DNA of 64,000 nucleotides from Rahnella aceris. GTDB taxonomy: Bacteria; Pseudomonadota; Gammaproteobacteria; Enterobacterales; Enterobacteriaceae. The notes under the pieces are model-generated. The model made no database searches and was not told the DNA's origin. It saw only the letters and a program-made list of their open reading frames with translations. Both the position numbers and the translations under genes were made by a program. The stretch is from assembly GCF_011684115.1 (NCBI RefSeq), contig NZ_JAADJV010000001.1, positions 2,170,001-2,234,000 on the forward strand, given 5' to 3'. Below, piece by piece: positions 1 through 9,775 of this stretch; the stretch's first letter is position 1, and every line of letters starts with the position of its first letter.

Positions 1-1
1 A

Positions 2-3000
2 GCACGGCTTCAGTTCAATCAATCGCTGGATAGCCAAAGCGGAACTGAACCGGGAAATTATCAGTTGAACAACGGAGCAAGCGTTATCTCCGTCACTTTA
101 AGCAATGACCGAAAAACTGCTGACCTCACCATTACCGGGCTGACCACGCAAACGGATTACACACTCACGTTGAGCCAAATCAGCAACCAGATTCTGACCA
201 CCACCGTTCAAAATCAGACCTTTACGCTAAACTACACTGCACTTCCTGCGGAACAGGTTTATGACGACCCGGTCGCCGACATTGTATATGCCGGTAAGTG
301 GACGCACAGCACGAACCGTACACAAAGTATCTTTTATCACACCACCTCGTATACCCAGAGTAATAACTCTGCGACCTTTACACTAAACTTTATTGGTACC
401 GGTATTTCTTATATTGCCGAAAGCAGTAGCGATCAGGGTGATGTTGAAATTTATATTGATGGTGTGTCTCAGGGCAGAATAAGCACCTGGTCTTCCACCC
501 ATCTGGACAGCCATATTCTGTATCAAAAGGTGGATTTACCGTTTGGTTCACACACGATTCAGGGAATTAAACGTTCGGGGTCTTATGCACATCTGGATGC
601 ATTAAAAGTCTACAATGCCGGTGATCTTGAAATTGTTGAAACCACTACCGACAGTAATAACAATATTCTGGTGACGTTTAACCAGGCTCTGGATTCAACG
701 AGTGCGTTAACTCTCACTAACTCTGTGCTGGATAATAGTGGCGTTATTCAAAGTGTCGCGCTGGATGATTTAAAAACCACACTGACACTTAATGTGCCTG
801 ACTTACAAACTGGAATTCCCTATACCCTGACTTTCCACGGATTTAAAAATGAGATCCTGACGAAAGATTTTGCCGATATTCAGGCCACGTTTACTTACAA
901 CCAGGGCATGAAGTATTACTACACCTTTGATGATGAAACTGACGGGGCTTTCTTAGAGACCATTAATAACCAACGTAGTGCAATAAGCCAGGGACAAGCC
1001 CCCTCGCTGGTGACGGCAAAGCTCAACAATGGTATCGATTTTGCCAGCGGGCAGCCGGGTTATATTGATTTAGGCGTGCTTGATTGTTTGCAATATTCCG
1101 CCTTTACCGTGGAAGCCTGGATATACCCGCGTTCAACAGCGATGAGCATGATCGTCAGCCAGGATACGCGTAATAACAACAACCAGCGCTGGCAGCTTTA
1201 CACCCAGGACAATCAGCTGGTTTGCACGATGTCGAATGATACCAACAGCACCTCATTTACTTTAAAAACCAAGTCTTTTATTCCGCTGAATGCCTGGACC
1301 CACGTCGCCATTTTGCGCCAGGGTGATGAATATGCCCTGGCCGTTAACGGCAATATGGCGATGACAGGCGGCAGTAACGTGGTGCAAACGAACGTCACCA
1401 CTTCGGTGAAAGTGGGCGGACGGCTGGATACCAACGGCGCGGTGACGGATGCTTTCGACGGTATCATTGATGAAGTTAAATTCTTTGATTCACAGATAAG
1501 CCCGCAAACGTTGAGCGGGCATTATCGTCAACTGGCCGACACGAACTTCAACCTTCAGGCGAGTAACGGCACGCTGAAAGCTGCGTTTGTTCACCCGCAA
1601 TCTGTCGAGCCTGTGCTGAGTGATTTCCGGACACACCTCAAAGTGAACAGTGAAATGCGCGTGGGTTTGCCAATAACTGGTTTTGTGTGGGATGCGGCAA
1701 GCAATACGGCAACACTCTCTTTCACGCCACTCGAACTTGCGGCGGTTGAACAAAATATCATCTTCACCGTGCGTTATCGGGAGTTGCCTGTCGATGCGGA
1801 TTTCTCGCTGGAACCGACCACGATAGCCGCGCCTTCCCTCTCGTCACTGGTATTAAACGGTTCGTTACTGACGCGCGAAATTTTACGCCCGGATTATCTT
1901 TTTACTGACCCCGGCGGTTTTGCAGAAAATGGCAGTGAATACCTGTGGGAAGTGGCGGGCAGTACGACTGGCCCATTCAGTACCATCAACGGGTTGCATA
2001 CCCGCACAATGATGCTGTTGCCTGAGCACAACGGGAAATATATTCGTGTCACGGTTACACCGCGCAATGAACGCCTGTGCTTTGGTGAGTCACAATCTGT
2101 GATTGTCGGGCCTGTCGTTGCGCGAAGTGGCAACCCGCGAACCGACTGGTTCCGCAATGCGCACTACGGCGTATCGCACCATTTCCTGCCTAACTATCTC
2201 AATCTCTCATCGGATATTCCGCAAGATGAGAAATGGCAGCCGGGCGAAAGCTGGGACGATTTCCTCAGTACTTTTGACGTGCAGGCTTATGCCAAAGCCG
2301 TCAGCGAAACGGGGGCGGGATTTGTTCTGCTGACGATGGATCAACATGCCGGATATAACCTTGGCCCGAATAAAACTCATGACGCCATTCTGGATATTGA
2401 ACCTGGCGTGCGCAGCGCCATTCGTGATTTGCCGCTGGAAATGGCTCAGGAACTGGCGAAATACGATATCAAACTGATGTTGTACATGATGGGTTACGCG
2501 CCTGCTAAAGCCAGCCTGGTCTATTACGATGATGACGCGAATCAGCACTCGCCGGATCGCTGGGGTGACATGCTGGTCCCGCATCTGTACGAATGCTCCC
2601 CGTTTGACAACGTTATCACGTCAGAAACCACGCGCATGAATTACGCGGTGGTAAGAGAGTTTGGTGAACGCTACGGTGATTTGTTAGCAGGCTGGTGGTT
2701 CGATGGCATGTGGAATAACTACACCGACATGAGCCAGCCCTACAATATCAATGACGTGGTGGACGGCTCGCGGGCGGGGAATCCGGACCGAATTGTCACC
2801 GGGATTGGTGTTCATACCCTGACTTACACGGATTACTCAGCGGGTGAATCCTACGGCTCGAAAAATGCCGAAGGCAACTATGTGATGACTGACCTGCCGG
2901 ACACACGCTGGGACAGCAACGACGGCTATCATCAGTGGTTCCGCTGGATAGCACTCGGTAACCAGACGGTGAATGCGGGCTGGGGCGCGATGGGTTCAAG

Positions 3001-4408
3001 CGATACCGGTAAACATTACGACACCGACGCGCTCGCCCAATGGGTGAAAGACGTAGCTGCCCGTGATGGCGTGGCCTGTATGGATATTCGCATCAACCGT
3101 TTCGGAGAACTGGACCCGATTGTTTCTCAACAACTTGCGGCCGTCAACGCGGCAGTTTATCCATCCCTCGATGACGAGCAGTTGCTTGATAAAGTACAGC
3201 AAACCACGCTGCGCTATTTCTGGGACTACGCACACCCGACCAGCGGTCTGGCTTTTGAGCGGTTATATCGCAACAGCGATGCCGGGCCTGATGAACCCAT
3301 TGCGATTGGGGGGAGCGGTTTTGGCATCATGGGGATTTTAGTGGCGATTGAGCGCGGTTTCGTCAGTCGTGAGGATGGCTACGACCGCATTAACAAAATG
3401 GTCGATTTCCTTGGCGGGCCGACCACGCGCTACAAAGGGGCCTGGCCGCACTGGATTAACGGCAGCACGGGCGCGACCATTCCGTTTGGTTCCGATGATA
3501 ACGGTGCCGATCTGGTGGAAACGTCGTATATGGTGCAGGGCTTGTTAACAGCGCGTCAGTATTTTAACGACACTGCGCTGACGGACAAAATCAACGCCCT
3601 CTGGCATGACATTGACTGGAACTACTTCACCAATAACAGCAACAGCCTGTACTGGCATATCGATAAAGATTTGCAGTTCACCATGGGGATGAAAATCACC
3701 GGCTGGAATGAGGCGATGATAACCTATCTTTTGGCTATCGCTTCTCCGACGCATGCCATCGACCCGGCACTCTGGAAAAGTGGCTGGTCACAGGGAAGTT
3801 ATAACAACAAAAACAAAGTCTATTACGACATCACGTTGCCGATCGGCCCGACGATGGGCGGCCCGATGTTCTTTATGCATTACTCGTTCCTCGGTTTTGA
3901 CCCGCGTAACCTGCGGGACAGTGCTAATAACGTGAATTATTTCCAGCAGGGTGAAGCGCAAAGCCAGATCCAGCAGGCTTACAGTATCGATAATCCTGGC
4001 GGATTTAACGGCTATGCAGAAAATTACTGGGGACTGACATCGGGTTACGGGCCTGCAGGTTATGCAAGTCATGATCCAACGTCTGATGACGGCACGATTA
4101 CCCTTACCGCTGCACTATGTGACTTACCTTATTTACCTGAAGCGTCGATGGCAGCGCTGCGCCATTTTTATGACGACCTGGGAAATGCGCTGTGGACAGA
4201 GAAATGCGGGTTTATTGATGGTGTTAATCTTTCCAAAAACTGGTATTCCGATGGATATCTGGCCATCGACCAGGGGCCAATCATTGGCATGATTGAAAAC
4301 CATCGTAGTGGATTGTTATGGCGCTATTTTATGACCTGCCCTGAAATTCAGCAGGCCTTATCTCTTATCGGTTTTGTCGATGATGACATTCCGCCACGTG
4401 AGAGTTAA
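2..4408 (+). CDS. Large multidomain glycoside hydrolase-like protein (5' end outside window)
   Basis: The reading frame is open from the first base, so the true start lies upstream and at least 1,468 residues are visible. Residue numbers here count from position 65. In order I see an Ig-like/SwmB-type beta segment, a galactose-binding-like beta-sandwich (about 80-190), a second Ig-like segment, a LamG/concanavalin-like lectin domain (about 300-490), two more beta-rich Ig-like segments, a GH29 (alpha-L-fucosidase)-like barrel (about 690-1020) and a PF10091 'glucoamylase'/GH144-like domain (about 1035-1440). The motif GWWFDGMW (Asp880) sits where GH29 enzymes carry their nucleophile. PF10091 members act on glucans, including beta-1,2-glucans. 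Such a multi-lectin, multi-hydrolase protein is probably exported and acts on a complex glycan, but the export signal is outside the window. The exact substrate is unknown. Confidence 0.8.
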   Translation, partial: ARLQFNQSLDSQSGTEPGNYQLNNGASVISVTLSNDRKTADLTITGLTTQTDYTLTLSQISNQILTTTVQNQTFTLNYTALPAEQVYDDPVADIVYAGKWTHSTNRTQSIFYHTTSYTQSNNSATFTLNFIGTGISYIAESSSDQGDVEIYIDGVSQGRISTWSSTHLDSHILYQKVDLPFGSHTIQGIKRSGSYAHLDALKVYNAGDLEIVETTTDSNNNILVTFNQALDSTSALTLTNSVLDNSGVIQSVALDDLKTTLTLNVPDLQTGIPYTLTFHGFKNEILTKDFADIQATFTYNQGMKYYYTFDDETDGAFLETINNQRSAISQGQAPSLVTAKLNNGIDFASGQPGYIDLGVLDCLQYSAFTVEAWIYPRSTAMSMIVSQDTRNNNNQRWQLYTQDNQLVCTMSNDTNSTSFTLKTKSFIPLNAWTHVAILRQGDEYALAVNGNMAMTGGSNVVQTNVTTSVKVGGRLDTNGAVTDAFDGIIDEVKFFDSQISPQTLSGHYRQLADTNFNLQASNGTLKAAFVHPQSVEPVLSDFRTHLKVNSEMRVGLPITGFVWDAASNTATLSFTPLELAAVEQNIIFTVRYRELPVDADFSLEPTTIAAPSLSSLVLNGSLLTREILRPDYLFTDPGGFAENGSEYLWEVAGSTTGPFSTINGLHTRTMMLLPEHNGKYIRVTVTPRNERLCFGESQSVIVGPVVARSGNPRTDWFRNAHYGVSHHFLPNYLNLSSDIPQDEKWQPGESWDDFLSTFDVQAYAKAVSETGAGFVLLTMDQHAGYNLGPNKTHDAILDIEPGVRSAIRDLPLEMAQELAKYDIKLMLYMMGYAPAKASLVYYDDDANQHSPDRWGDMLVPHLYECSPFDNVITSETTRMNYAVVREFGERYGDLLAGWWFDGMWNNYTDMSQPYNINDVVDGSRAGNPDRIVTGIGVHTLTYTDYSAGESYGSKNAEGNYVMTDLPDTRWDSNDGYHQWFRWIALGNQTVNAGWGAMGSSDTGKHYDTDALAQWVKDVAARDGVACMDIRINRFGELDPIVSQQLAAVNAAVYPSLDDEQLLDKVQQTTLRYFWDYAHPTSGLAFERLYRNSDAGPDEPIAIGGSGFGIMGILVAIERGFVSREDGYDRINKMVDFLGGPTTRYKGAWPHWINGSTGATIPFGSDDNGADLVETSYMVQGLLTARQYFNDTALTDKINALWHDIDWNYFTNNSNSLYWHIDKDLQFTMGMKITGWNEAMITYLLAIASPTHAIDPALWKSGWSQGSYNNKNKVYYDITLPIGPTMGGPMFFMHYSFLGFDPRNLRDSANNVNYFQQGEAQSQIQQAYSIDNPGGFNGYAENYWGLTSGYGPAGYASHDPTSDDGTITLTAALCDLPYLPEASMAALRHFYDDLGNALWTEKCGFIDGVNLSKNWYSDGYLAIDQGPIIGMIENHRSGLLWRYFMTCPEIQQALSLIGFVDDDIPPRES

Positions 4409-4506
4409 TTAACGGTCGGATCTCCGGTGTTTGTCTGCGAGAGTCAATGCAGGCAAACACTTCCCACCGTTATGACAACACTTTGATGCTAACACCTCAG
4501 TCCGGG

Positions 4507-4527
4507 GGAGCCCACGGGCTCCTTTTG
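4507..4527 (+). terminator. Rho-independent terminator after the glycosidase gene
   Basis: A GGAGCCC / GGGCTCC stem with a two-base loop is followed by TTTT. It lies about 100 bp after the stop of the large hydrolase and just before the end of the convergent membrane-protein gene. Confidence 0.7.
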
Positions 4528-4539
4528 CTTTATTGCAGA

Positions 4540-5529
4540 TTACTCCACTTCCAGCGCCTGTCTGAACTGATCCCACATTTTCACCGCCGACGGTCTGGCT
4601 GATGCCACTTTCACCGGCAGTTCTGGTGGTGCACCGGCTTTCATCTCGCCGAGATCGAACACAAAGGTGTAATCCGGTTCCTGCCCCATACGTAAATCGC
4701 TGACCAGAATATGGCCGCCCTGCTCTTTTACGCTGAAAAAGCCGTGGCTGAACCAGGCGACACGCGCCAGAAAGGCATTATCTTTGTGTGCTTCATACAA
4801 CGCTTCGCCGCGCGGATAGAAGCGGAAACGGATCGGCGAATCCGGATGCAGCAGCGAGGTAAACCCTTCGCCGTAACTGTCTTTACTCATCACCACCACA
4901 CGCCACACCAGCGAATTGAGCGGGGTCGGCGTGACCAGAATCTGTGTGCTTTCGATGTTCTGGCGTTGTAATTCCTCGCCCACATGCCGCGTCACCTGAT
5001 GTTGCTCGAAGGCGGTACAGGCCAGATATAAACAACTCACGCCCAGCAGCACGTTATTCCACATGATCCCACGCTGTTGCTCGCGGTACAGCGCCAGCCC
5101 GACGCCGATGATCAGCGGTAAGGTATAAAGCGGATCGACGATGAAAATGCTGCCGACCGCAAACGGATAGTTTGTGAATGGCAATCCAAGCTGCGTGCCG
5201 TACACCGTCATCAGATCCAGCAACGGATGAGTGATCAGTGCCAGCCAGACCGCGCCCCACCAGCGTTTGAAATGCTGCCCGCCGCTGAGCAATTTTGCCA
5301 TCAGCCAGGCAATCAGCGGCGAAACCAGCGTCAGATAAAACAGCGCATGGCTTTCGGTGCGATGCAGGGTCATATTGCTGATGGCGTCACCGTGATCGTA
5401 AAACACATCCAGATCGGGCAAGGTTCCGCATACCGCGCCAGCCAGTGCAGATTTCCACACCGGCACCCGTTTGCCCATCACCGCAATGCCGACCGCAGCG
5501 CCAAGAACTAATTGTGAAACCGAATCCAT
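4540..5529 (-). CDS. YdjM/YfhP-type inner-membrane putative metal-dependent hydrolase (PF04307)
   Basis: 329 residues. The N-terminal part has several membrane segments and the family signature LPDLD followed by HRTESHALF, whose Asp and His residues are thought to bind metal. The C-terminal ~120 residues are soluble and not recognisable. The length is close to Bacillus YfhP (about 327) and longer than E. coli YdjM (about 196). The ATG follows an AGAGGG ribosome site lying in the 9-bp gap after rutR, so the gene is probably co-transcribed with rutR. I see no LexA box, unlike E. coli ydjM. The reaction is unknown. Confidence 0.75.
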   Translation of the reverse strand: MDSVSQLVLGAAVGIAVMGKRVPVWKSALAGAVCGTLPDLDVFYDHGDAISNMTLHRTESHALFYLTLVSPLIAWLMAKLLSGGQHFKRWWGAVWLALITHPLLDLMTVYGTQLGLPFTNYPFAVGSIFIVDPLYTLPLIIGVGLALYREQQRGIMWNNVLLGVSCLYLACTAFEQHQVTRHVGEELQRQNIESTQILVTPTPLNSLVWRVVVMSKDSYGEGFTSLLHPDSPIRFRFYPRGEALYEAHKDNAFLARVAWFSHGFFSVKEQGGHILVSDLRMGQEPDYTFVFDLGEMKAGAPPELPVKVASARPSAVKMWDQFRQALEVE

Positions 5530-5538
5530 TCTGCCCTC

Positions 5539-6246
5539 TCAGACCCGAAGCTGAATGCCTTCGGTAATAATGCGCTGCACGTTACTCACCGTTTGTTCAA
5601 AGAACTCAGGATCACTGAGCGTTTTGCCGGTGATGGCTTCGACCTGCACGCCGAAATCGGCGTAATGCTGCGTGGTCGCCCACAGCATAAATATCAGTTG
5701 CATCGGATCAACAGGTGCGATCAGTTCTGCTTTAATCCAGCCGCGTATCACATCCGATTTATCTTCCACCAGCGTTTTCAGGCTACCGCCCAGTTCCTGT
5801 TTCAGCAGCGGCGCGCCCTGCACCATCTCCAGACAAAACAGCTTTGATGCCTGCGGGTGATCGCGCGAAACGCACAGCTTCAGGCGGATATATTCCCGGA
5901 TAGCTTCCAGCGGATGTTGATCCGACTGCAACGCTTTCAGCGGCGCCAGCCAGATATCCAGCAACCCTTTGAGCACCGCGATATACAAATCTTCTTTCGA
6001 CGGGAAGTAATACAGCAGATTGGTTTTGGACACGTCGGCGCGCTCGGCAACCTGATCCAGACTGGTGCCATGCATGCCGTACAACGAAAAGAACTCCAGC
6101 GCCGCCGCCATGATATTGCTGCGTTTGGCGGCGACGGCCCGCGAGCGTCGCGTCGGCGCTTTCGCCGCCGTCTGGCGGGATTTTTTCTCTCCGGCGTGAG
6201 GCAACGGAGGTTCAACCAATGGCTTCACAATGTCTCCCTGAGACAA
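5539..6246 (-). CDS. rutR: TetR-family pyrimidine-responsive regulator RutR
   Basis: TetR-type repressor of the divergent rut operon; in E. coli, uracil or thymine releases it from DNA. The helix-turn-helix is near residues 45-80 (TSLDQVAERADVSKTNLLYY), and the ligand domain carries the RutR-typical YIRLKL and TQHYADF segments. The frame can begin at TTG 6246 (MSQGDIVK), which resembles the E. coli N-terminus MTQGAVK but has a poor ribosome site. It can also begin at GTG 6228, which has a good AGGGAGA site. The N-terminus is about 20 residues longer than in E. coli and rich in Lys/Arg/Ala. The position next to rutA and a RutR-like box at 6413 support the call. Confidence 0.93.
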   Translation of the reverse strand: MSQGDIVKPLVEPPLPHAGEKKSRQTAAKAPTRRSRAVAAKRSNIMAAALEFFSLYGMHGTSLDQVAERADVSKTNLLYYFPSKEDLYIAVLKGLLDIWLAPLKALQSDQHPLEAIREYIRLKLCVSRDHPQASKLFCLEMVQGAPLLKQELGGSLKTLVEDKSDVIRGWIKAELIAPVDPMQLIFMLWATTQHYADFGVQVEAITGKTLSDPEFFEQTVSNVQRIITEGIQLRV

Positions 6247-6367
6247 ACAGCAAGACGGAAATCATAACAAATGGAGGTACAAGCGACTATCGCTAAGCCT
6301 GTCGATGATGAAAGTAACACCAAAGACAATAAACATTAACCACAAAGAGTTATCCGCTTAACAAATT

Positions 6368-6384
6368 TGCACCATTTTTGTTCA
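6368..6384 (+). promoter_or_regulatory. NtrC-like enhancer site for the rut operon
   Basis: TGCACCATTTTTGTTCA matches the NtrC consensus TGCACYAWWWTRGTGCA at 15 of 17 positions. It is centred about 135 bp upstream of the sigma-54 -12 element at 6515, a normal distance for an NtrC enhancer. The E. coli rut operon is known to be NtrC-activated. Confidence 0.7.
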
Positions 6385-6412
6385 ATCCTGCCTGATAGAT
6401 GTGCAGTTATTT

Positions 6413-6439
6413 TTGACCAGATGGTCTGAAACAGACCAT
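6413..6439 (+). promoter_or_regulatory. RutR-like operator with an extra perfect palindrome
   Basis: TTGACCAGATGGTCTG (6413-6428) fits the RutR consensus TTGACCAnnTGGTCAA except for the last two bases. Overlapping it, 6421-6439 is a perfect palindrome of ATGGTCTG and CAGACCAT with a 3-bp spacer. Three TGGTC/GACCA half-sites therefore lie side by side between the NtrC-like site and the promoter. Confidence 0.72.
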
Positions 6440-6500
6440 TTGCTCCACCTGAAAACGAAACACATTTTTAACTCATTGATAACACTGCGCATTCTAAAAG

Positions 6501-6516
6501 TGGCATCACGTTTGCA
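6501..6516 (+). promoter_or_regulatory. Sigma-54 promoter of rutABCDEFG
   Basis: TGGCATCACGTTTGCA has the invariant GG and GC exactly 10 bp apart and matches TGGCAC-N5-TTGCA except for one base. Transcription would start near 6527, about 110 bp before rutA. The rest of the 393-bp gap between rutR and rutA shows only the NtrC and RutR sites. Confidence 0.82.
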
Positions 6517-6639
6517 ATAGCTTTCCCGTCAGGAGATTTCAGCACGGTGCAATTCGGAACCCGCAGGACGCACTCAAGCCGCGCAGAGATTTTCGCAAGC
6601 CCTTGTTTTGGTAATTTTTATTTTCAACCGAGGTGAGCT

Positions 6640-7731
6640 ATGAAAATCGGTGTATTCATTCCTATCGGCAACAACGGCTGGTTAATTTCAGAAACTGCGC
6701 CGCAGTACAAACCGACCTTCGAACTGAACAAAACCATCGTGCAGAAAGCGGAGCATTATCATTTTGATTTCGCGCTGTCGATGATCAAACTGCGCGGCTT
6801 CGGTGGCAAAACCGAATTCTGGGAACACAATATGGAGTCGTTCACGCTGATGGCCGGTCTGGCCGCCGTGACCTCCCGCATCCAGCTTTATGCCACCGCC
6901 GCCACGCTGGTGATGCCTCCGGCGATTGTGGCGCGCATGGCCGCCACCATTGATTCCATTTCCAACGGACGTTTCGGCGTGAACGTCGTCACCGGCTGGC
7001 AGAAACCGGAATACGAGCAAATGGGCATGTGGCCGGGCGATGACTATTTCAGCCGCCGCTATGATTACCTGACCGAATACGTCAGCGTGCTGCGCGACCT
7101 GTGGGGCACCGGTCACTGCACACTCGACGGCGAATTCTTCAAAATGGACGACTGCCGTGTCAGTCCGCGCCCGCAGAGCGAAATGAAAGTGATCTGCGCC
7201 GGACAAAGCGATGCGGGTATGGCGTTCTCCGCCAAACATGCCGATTTCAACTTCTGCTTCGGCAAAGGCGTTAACACACCGACCGCCTTTGCACCGACCG
7301 CCGCACGCATGAAAACGGCGGCCGAAGCCGAAGGGCGCGACGTTTCTTCTTATGTCCTGTTTATGGTGATTGCCGACGAAACCGACGCCGCTGCCCGCGC
7401 CAAATGGGATTTGTATAAATCCGGTGCTGACGCCGAGGCGCTCGCGTGGCTCACCGACCAGAGCAGCAAAGACACAAAATCCGGCGCTGATACCAACGTC
7501 CGCCAGATGGCTGACCCGACTTCGGCGGTCAATATCAACATGGGCACACTGGTCGGTTCTTACGCCAGCGTTGCCAGAATGCTTGACGAAATCGACACCG
7601 TGCCCGGCGCAGGCGGCGTACTGCTGACCTTTGACGATTTTGTCGAAGGCATCGAAAACTTTGGCCGTTATATCCAGCCACTCATGAAAACCCGCCAGCA
7701 CATCGGCACTGAGCAGAAAGAGGTCGCATGA
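6640..7731 (+). CDS. rutA: Pyrimidine monooxygenase RutA
   Basis: FMN-dependent, luciferase-fold enzyme that opens the uracil ring between N3 and C4 to give peroxyureidoacrylate, the first step of the Rut pathway. The 363 residues start at an ATG with a GAGGTG ribosome site. The sequence is collinear with E. coli RutA, including the N-terminal [17 protein letters not shown] and the [15 protein letters not shown] segment. The stop overlaps the rutB start by 4 nt (ATGA), indicating translational coupling. The electrons come from RutF. Confidence 0.97.
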   Translation: MKIGVFIPIGNNGWLISETAPQYKPTFELNKTIVQKAEHYHFDFALSMIKLRGFGGKTEFWEHNMESFTLMAGLAAVTSRIQLYATAATLVMPPAIVARMAATIDSISNGRFGVNVVTGWQKPEYEQMGMWPGDDYFSRRYDYLTEYVSVLRDLWGTGHCTLDGEFFKMDDCRVSPRPQSEMKVICAGQSDAGMAFSAKHADFNFCFGKGVNTPTAFAPTAARMKTAAEAEGRDVSSYVLFMVIADETDAAARAKWDLYKSGADAEALAWLTDQSSKDTKSGADTNVRQMADPTSAVNINMGTLVGSYASVARMLDEIDTVPGAGGVLLTFDDFVEGIENFGRYIQPLMKTRQHIGTEQKEVA

Positions 7732-8480
7732 TGAACGTTGTTGAGAATCAAACTGTGGTCCGCCGCGAGCCCCACAACACCGGCGAGGAAACGATCCTCA
7801 CAGCACGTCCTGAAGCCATTGCGTTTACGCCGCAGCAAACGGCGCTGATTGTGGTGGATATGCAAAACGCCTACGCCTCACAGGGCGGTTATCTGGATCT
7901 GGCGGGGTTTGATGTCTCCGCCACCGCGCCGGTGATTGCCAATATCAAAGTGGCGATTGCCGCTGCCCGCGCCGCCGGAATCAAAGTGATTTTCTTCCAG
8001 AACGGCTGGGACAATCAGTACGTCGAAGCTGGCGGTGCCGGTTCGCCTAACTTTCATAAATCCAATGCGCTGAAAACCATGCGTAAACGCCCGGAACTGA
8101 TGGGCAAACTGCTGGCGAAAGGTGACTGGGATTATGACCTGGTGGATGAACTGCAGCCGCAGCCGGGCGACATTGTTCTGCCCAAACCACGCTACAGCGG
8201 CTTCTTCAATACTCAGCTCGACAGCCTGCTGCGCAGCTACGGTATTCACCATCTGGTGTTCACCGGCATCGCCACTAACGTCTGCGTGGAATCTACGCTG
8301 CGTGACGGCTTCTTCCTCGAATATTTCGGTGTGGTACTGGAAGACGCCACCCATCAGGCCGGGCCGGAATTCGCGCAAAAAGCGGCGATTTATAATATCG
8401 AAACCTTCTTTGGCTGGGTCTCCAGCGTACGTAATTTCTGCGACGCCGTGGGTTACAAAACTGAACAAAACGCGGCCTGA
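7728..8480 (+). CDS. rutB: Peroxyureidoacrylate/ureidoacrylate amidohydrolase RutB
   Basis: Isochorismatase-fold cysteine hydrolase that releases carbamate (then CO2 and ammonia) and aminoacrylate from the RutA product. The triad is visible as Asp44 (in VVDMQNAY), Lys153 (in PKPRYSGF) and Cys186 (in TNVCVEST). These sit exactly 20 residues later than the E. coli positions 24, 133 and 166, because the N-terminus here is about 20 residues longer. Two adjacent ATG codons could serve as start. rutC follows after 26 bp. Confidence 0.96.
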   Translation: MMNVVENQTVVRREPHNTGEETILTARPEAIAFTPQQTALIVVDMQNAYASQGGYLDLAGFDVSATAPVIANIKVAIAAARAAGIKVIFFQNGWDNQYVEAGGAGSPNFHKSNALKTMRKRPELMGKLLAKGDWDYDLVDELQPQPGDIVLPKPRYSGFFNTQLDSLLRSYGIHHLVFTGIATNVCVESTLRDGFFLEYFGVVLEDATHQAGPEFAQKAAIYNIETFFGWVSSVRNFCDAVGYKTEQNAA

Positions 8481-8506
8481 CCGCTTTCTGAAAAGGACAA
8501 TTAACC

Positions 8507-8893
8507 ATGCCTAAAAGCGCCATTATTCCGGCTGGCAGCGGCGTTCCGCTGGCACCTTTTGTTCCGGGCACCCTCGCCGATGGCGTGGTGTATGTTTCCG
8601 GCACGTTGCCGTTTGATAAAGACAACAACGTCGTGCATGTCGGCGATGCCGCGGCGCAAACCCGCCACGTACTGGAGATCATCAAAAAGGTGATCGAAAC
8701 CGCGGGCGGCACGATGGACGACGTCACCATGAACTCAATTTTCATCACCGACTGGGCGAACTACGGTGCGGTAAATCAGGTTTACGCCGAATACTTCCCG
8801 GGCGAAAAACCGGCACGGTTCTGCATTCAGTGCGGGCTGGTGAAACCGGATGCGCTGATTGAAATCGCCTCGATTGCCCATATCGGCAAATGA
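8507..8893 (+). CDS. rutC: 3-aminoacrylate deaminase RutC (Rid/YjgF family)
   Basis: 128-residue member of the RidA/YjgF family. It hydrolyses 3-aminoacrylate to malonic semialdehyde and ammonia in the Rut pathway. The family segments YVSGTLPFD near the start and the ligand-binding [15 protein letters not shown] near the end are present. It lies between rutB and rutD with short gaps (26 and 42 bp) and a normal ribosome site (AAGGA). Confidence 0.96.
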   Translation: MPKSAIIPAGSGVPLAPFVPGTLADGVVYVSGTLPFDKDNNVVHVGDAAAQTRHVLEIIKKVIETAGGTMDDVTMNSIFITDWANYGAVNQVYAEYFPGEKPARFCIQCGLVKPDALIEIASIAHIGK

Positions 8894-8935
8894 TGCGTGC
8901 GATGGAACCTGTCCTGAACTCCCTGAGGTAACAGC

Positions 8936-9775
8936 ATGTATTACAAGGTACTGGGTAAGAAAAATGCTGATGCAGAAACCGTCGTGCTTTCCTCCGGCCT
9001 CGGCGGTTCCGGTGGTTTCTGGCAGCCGCAACTGACCATGCTCGCGGAGCATTTCCGCGTGGTGGTCTATGACCAGCACGGTACCGGCGTCAGTCAGGGC
9101 ACGGTGCCCGCCGGTTACCGGATGGAAGACATGGCCGATGAACTGGCGGGTATGCTCAACGGGCTGGATATCAGCCGCTGTCATCTGGTCGGTCACGCGC
9201 TCGGCGGCATTATCGGCCTGCATCTTGCCCTGCGTTATCCGGCGTTGTTGCAAAGTCTGGTGGTGATTAACGGCTGGACGAAGCTCGACAGCCAGACGCG
9301 GCGCTGCTTTGAAGTGCGGCAGAATTTACTGCTCAACAGCGGGGTCGATGCCTACGTGCAGGCGCAGCCGCTGTTTCTGTATCCGGGTGACTGGCTTTCT
9401 GAACATGACGCGTTATTGCAGGAAGAGCGCCAGCATCAGGTGGCGCATTTTCAGGGGATGGAAAACCTGCTGCACCGTTTGCAGGCGCTGATGAATTCAG
9501 ACCTGACGGCGTCGCTTGGACAAGTGATCACCCCGACGCTGGCTTTCAGTTGTAAAGACGATTTGCTGGTGCCGTGGTCGCGTTCGGTCGATCTCGCTTC
9601 CCGTCTGCCTAACGGCGAACACACGCAAATGCTGTACGGCGGCCACGCCATGAGCGTAACCGACCCGGAAACCTTTAACCCGATTTTACTGGACTGGCTG
9701 CTGCGGCACTCATCGCAAGCGTCCGCTACGCCGTCCGGTCACCTGCCCACGGAGACATCATGGCCGAAGCATTAA
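8936..9775 (+). CDS. rutD: Alpha/beta-hydrolase-fold protein RutD
   Basis: 279-residue alpha/beta-hydrolase that speeds release of ammonia from aminoacrylate or carbamate in the Rut pathway. The oxyanion-type [10 protein letters not shown] motif is at residues ~18-27. The nucleophile elbow reads VGHALGG, without the usual serine. E. coli RutD has the same GHALG, so this is a family trait and not damage. The C-terminal part keeps DDLLVPWS and [14 protein letters not shown]. The last 16 nt overlap rutE. Confidence 0.95.
   Translation: MYYKVLGKKNADAETVVLSSGLGGSGGFWQPQLTMLAEHFRVVVYDQHGTGVSQGTVPAGYRMEDMADELAGMLNGLDISRCHLVGHALGGIIGLHLALRYPALLQSLVVINGWTKLDSQTRRCFEVRQNLLLNSGVDAYVQAQPLFLYPGDWLSEHDALLQEERQHQVAHFQGMENLLHRLQALMNSDLTASLGQVITPTLAFSCKDDLLVPWSRSVDLASRLPNGEHTQMLYGGHAMSVTDPETFNPILLDWLLRHSSQASATPSGHLPTETSWPKH

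Noticed and set aside
6688..7701. 337-codon open frame antisense to rutA
   Set aside because: It mirrors the rutA codon pattern, has no ribosome site, and has a His/Gly-rich composition typical of an antisense shadow.
9100..9250. Missing nucleophile serine in RutD as a sign of inactivation
   Set aside because: E. coli RutD has the same GHALG sequence, so it is normal for the family.
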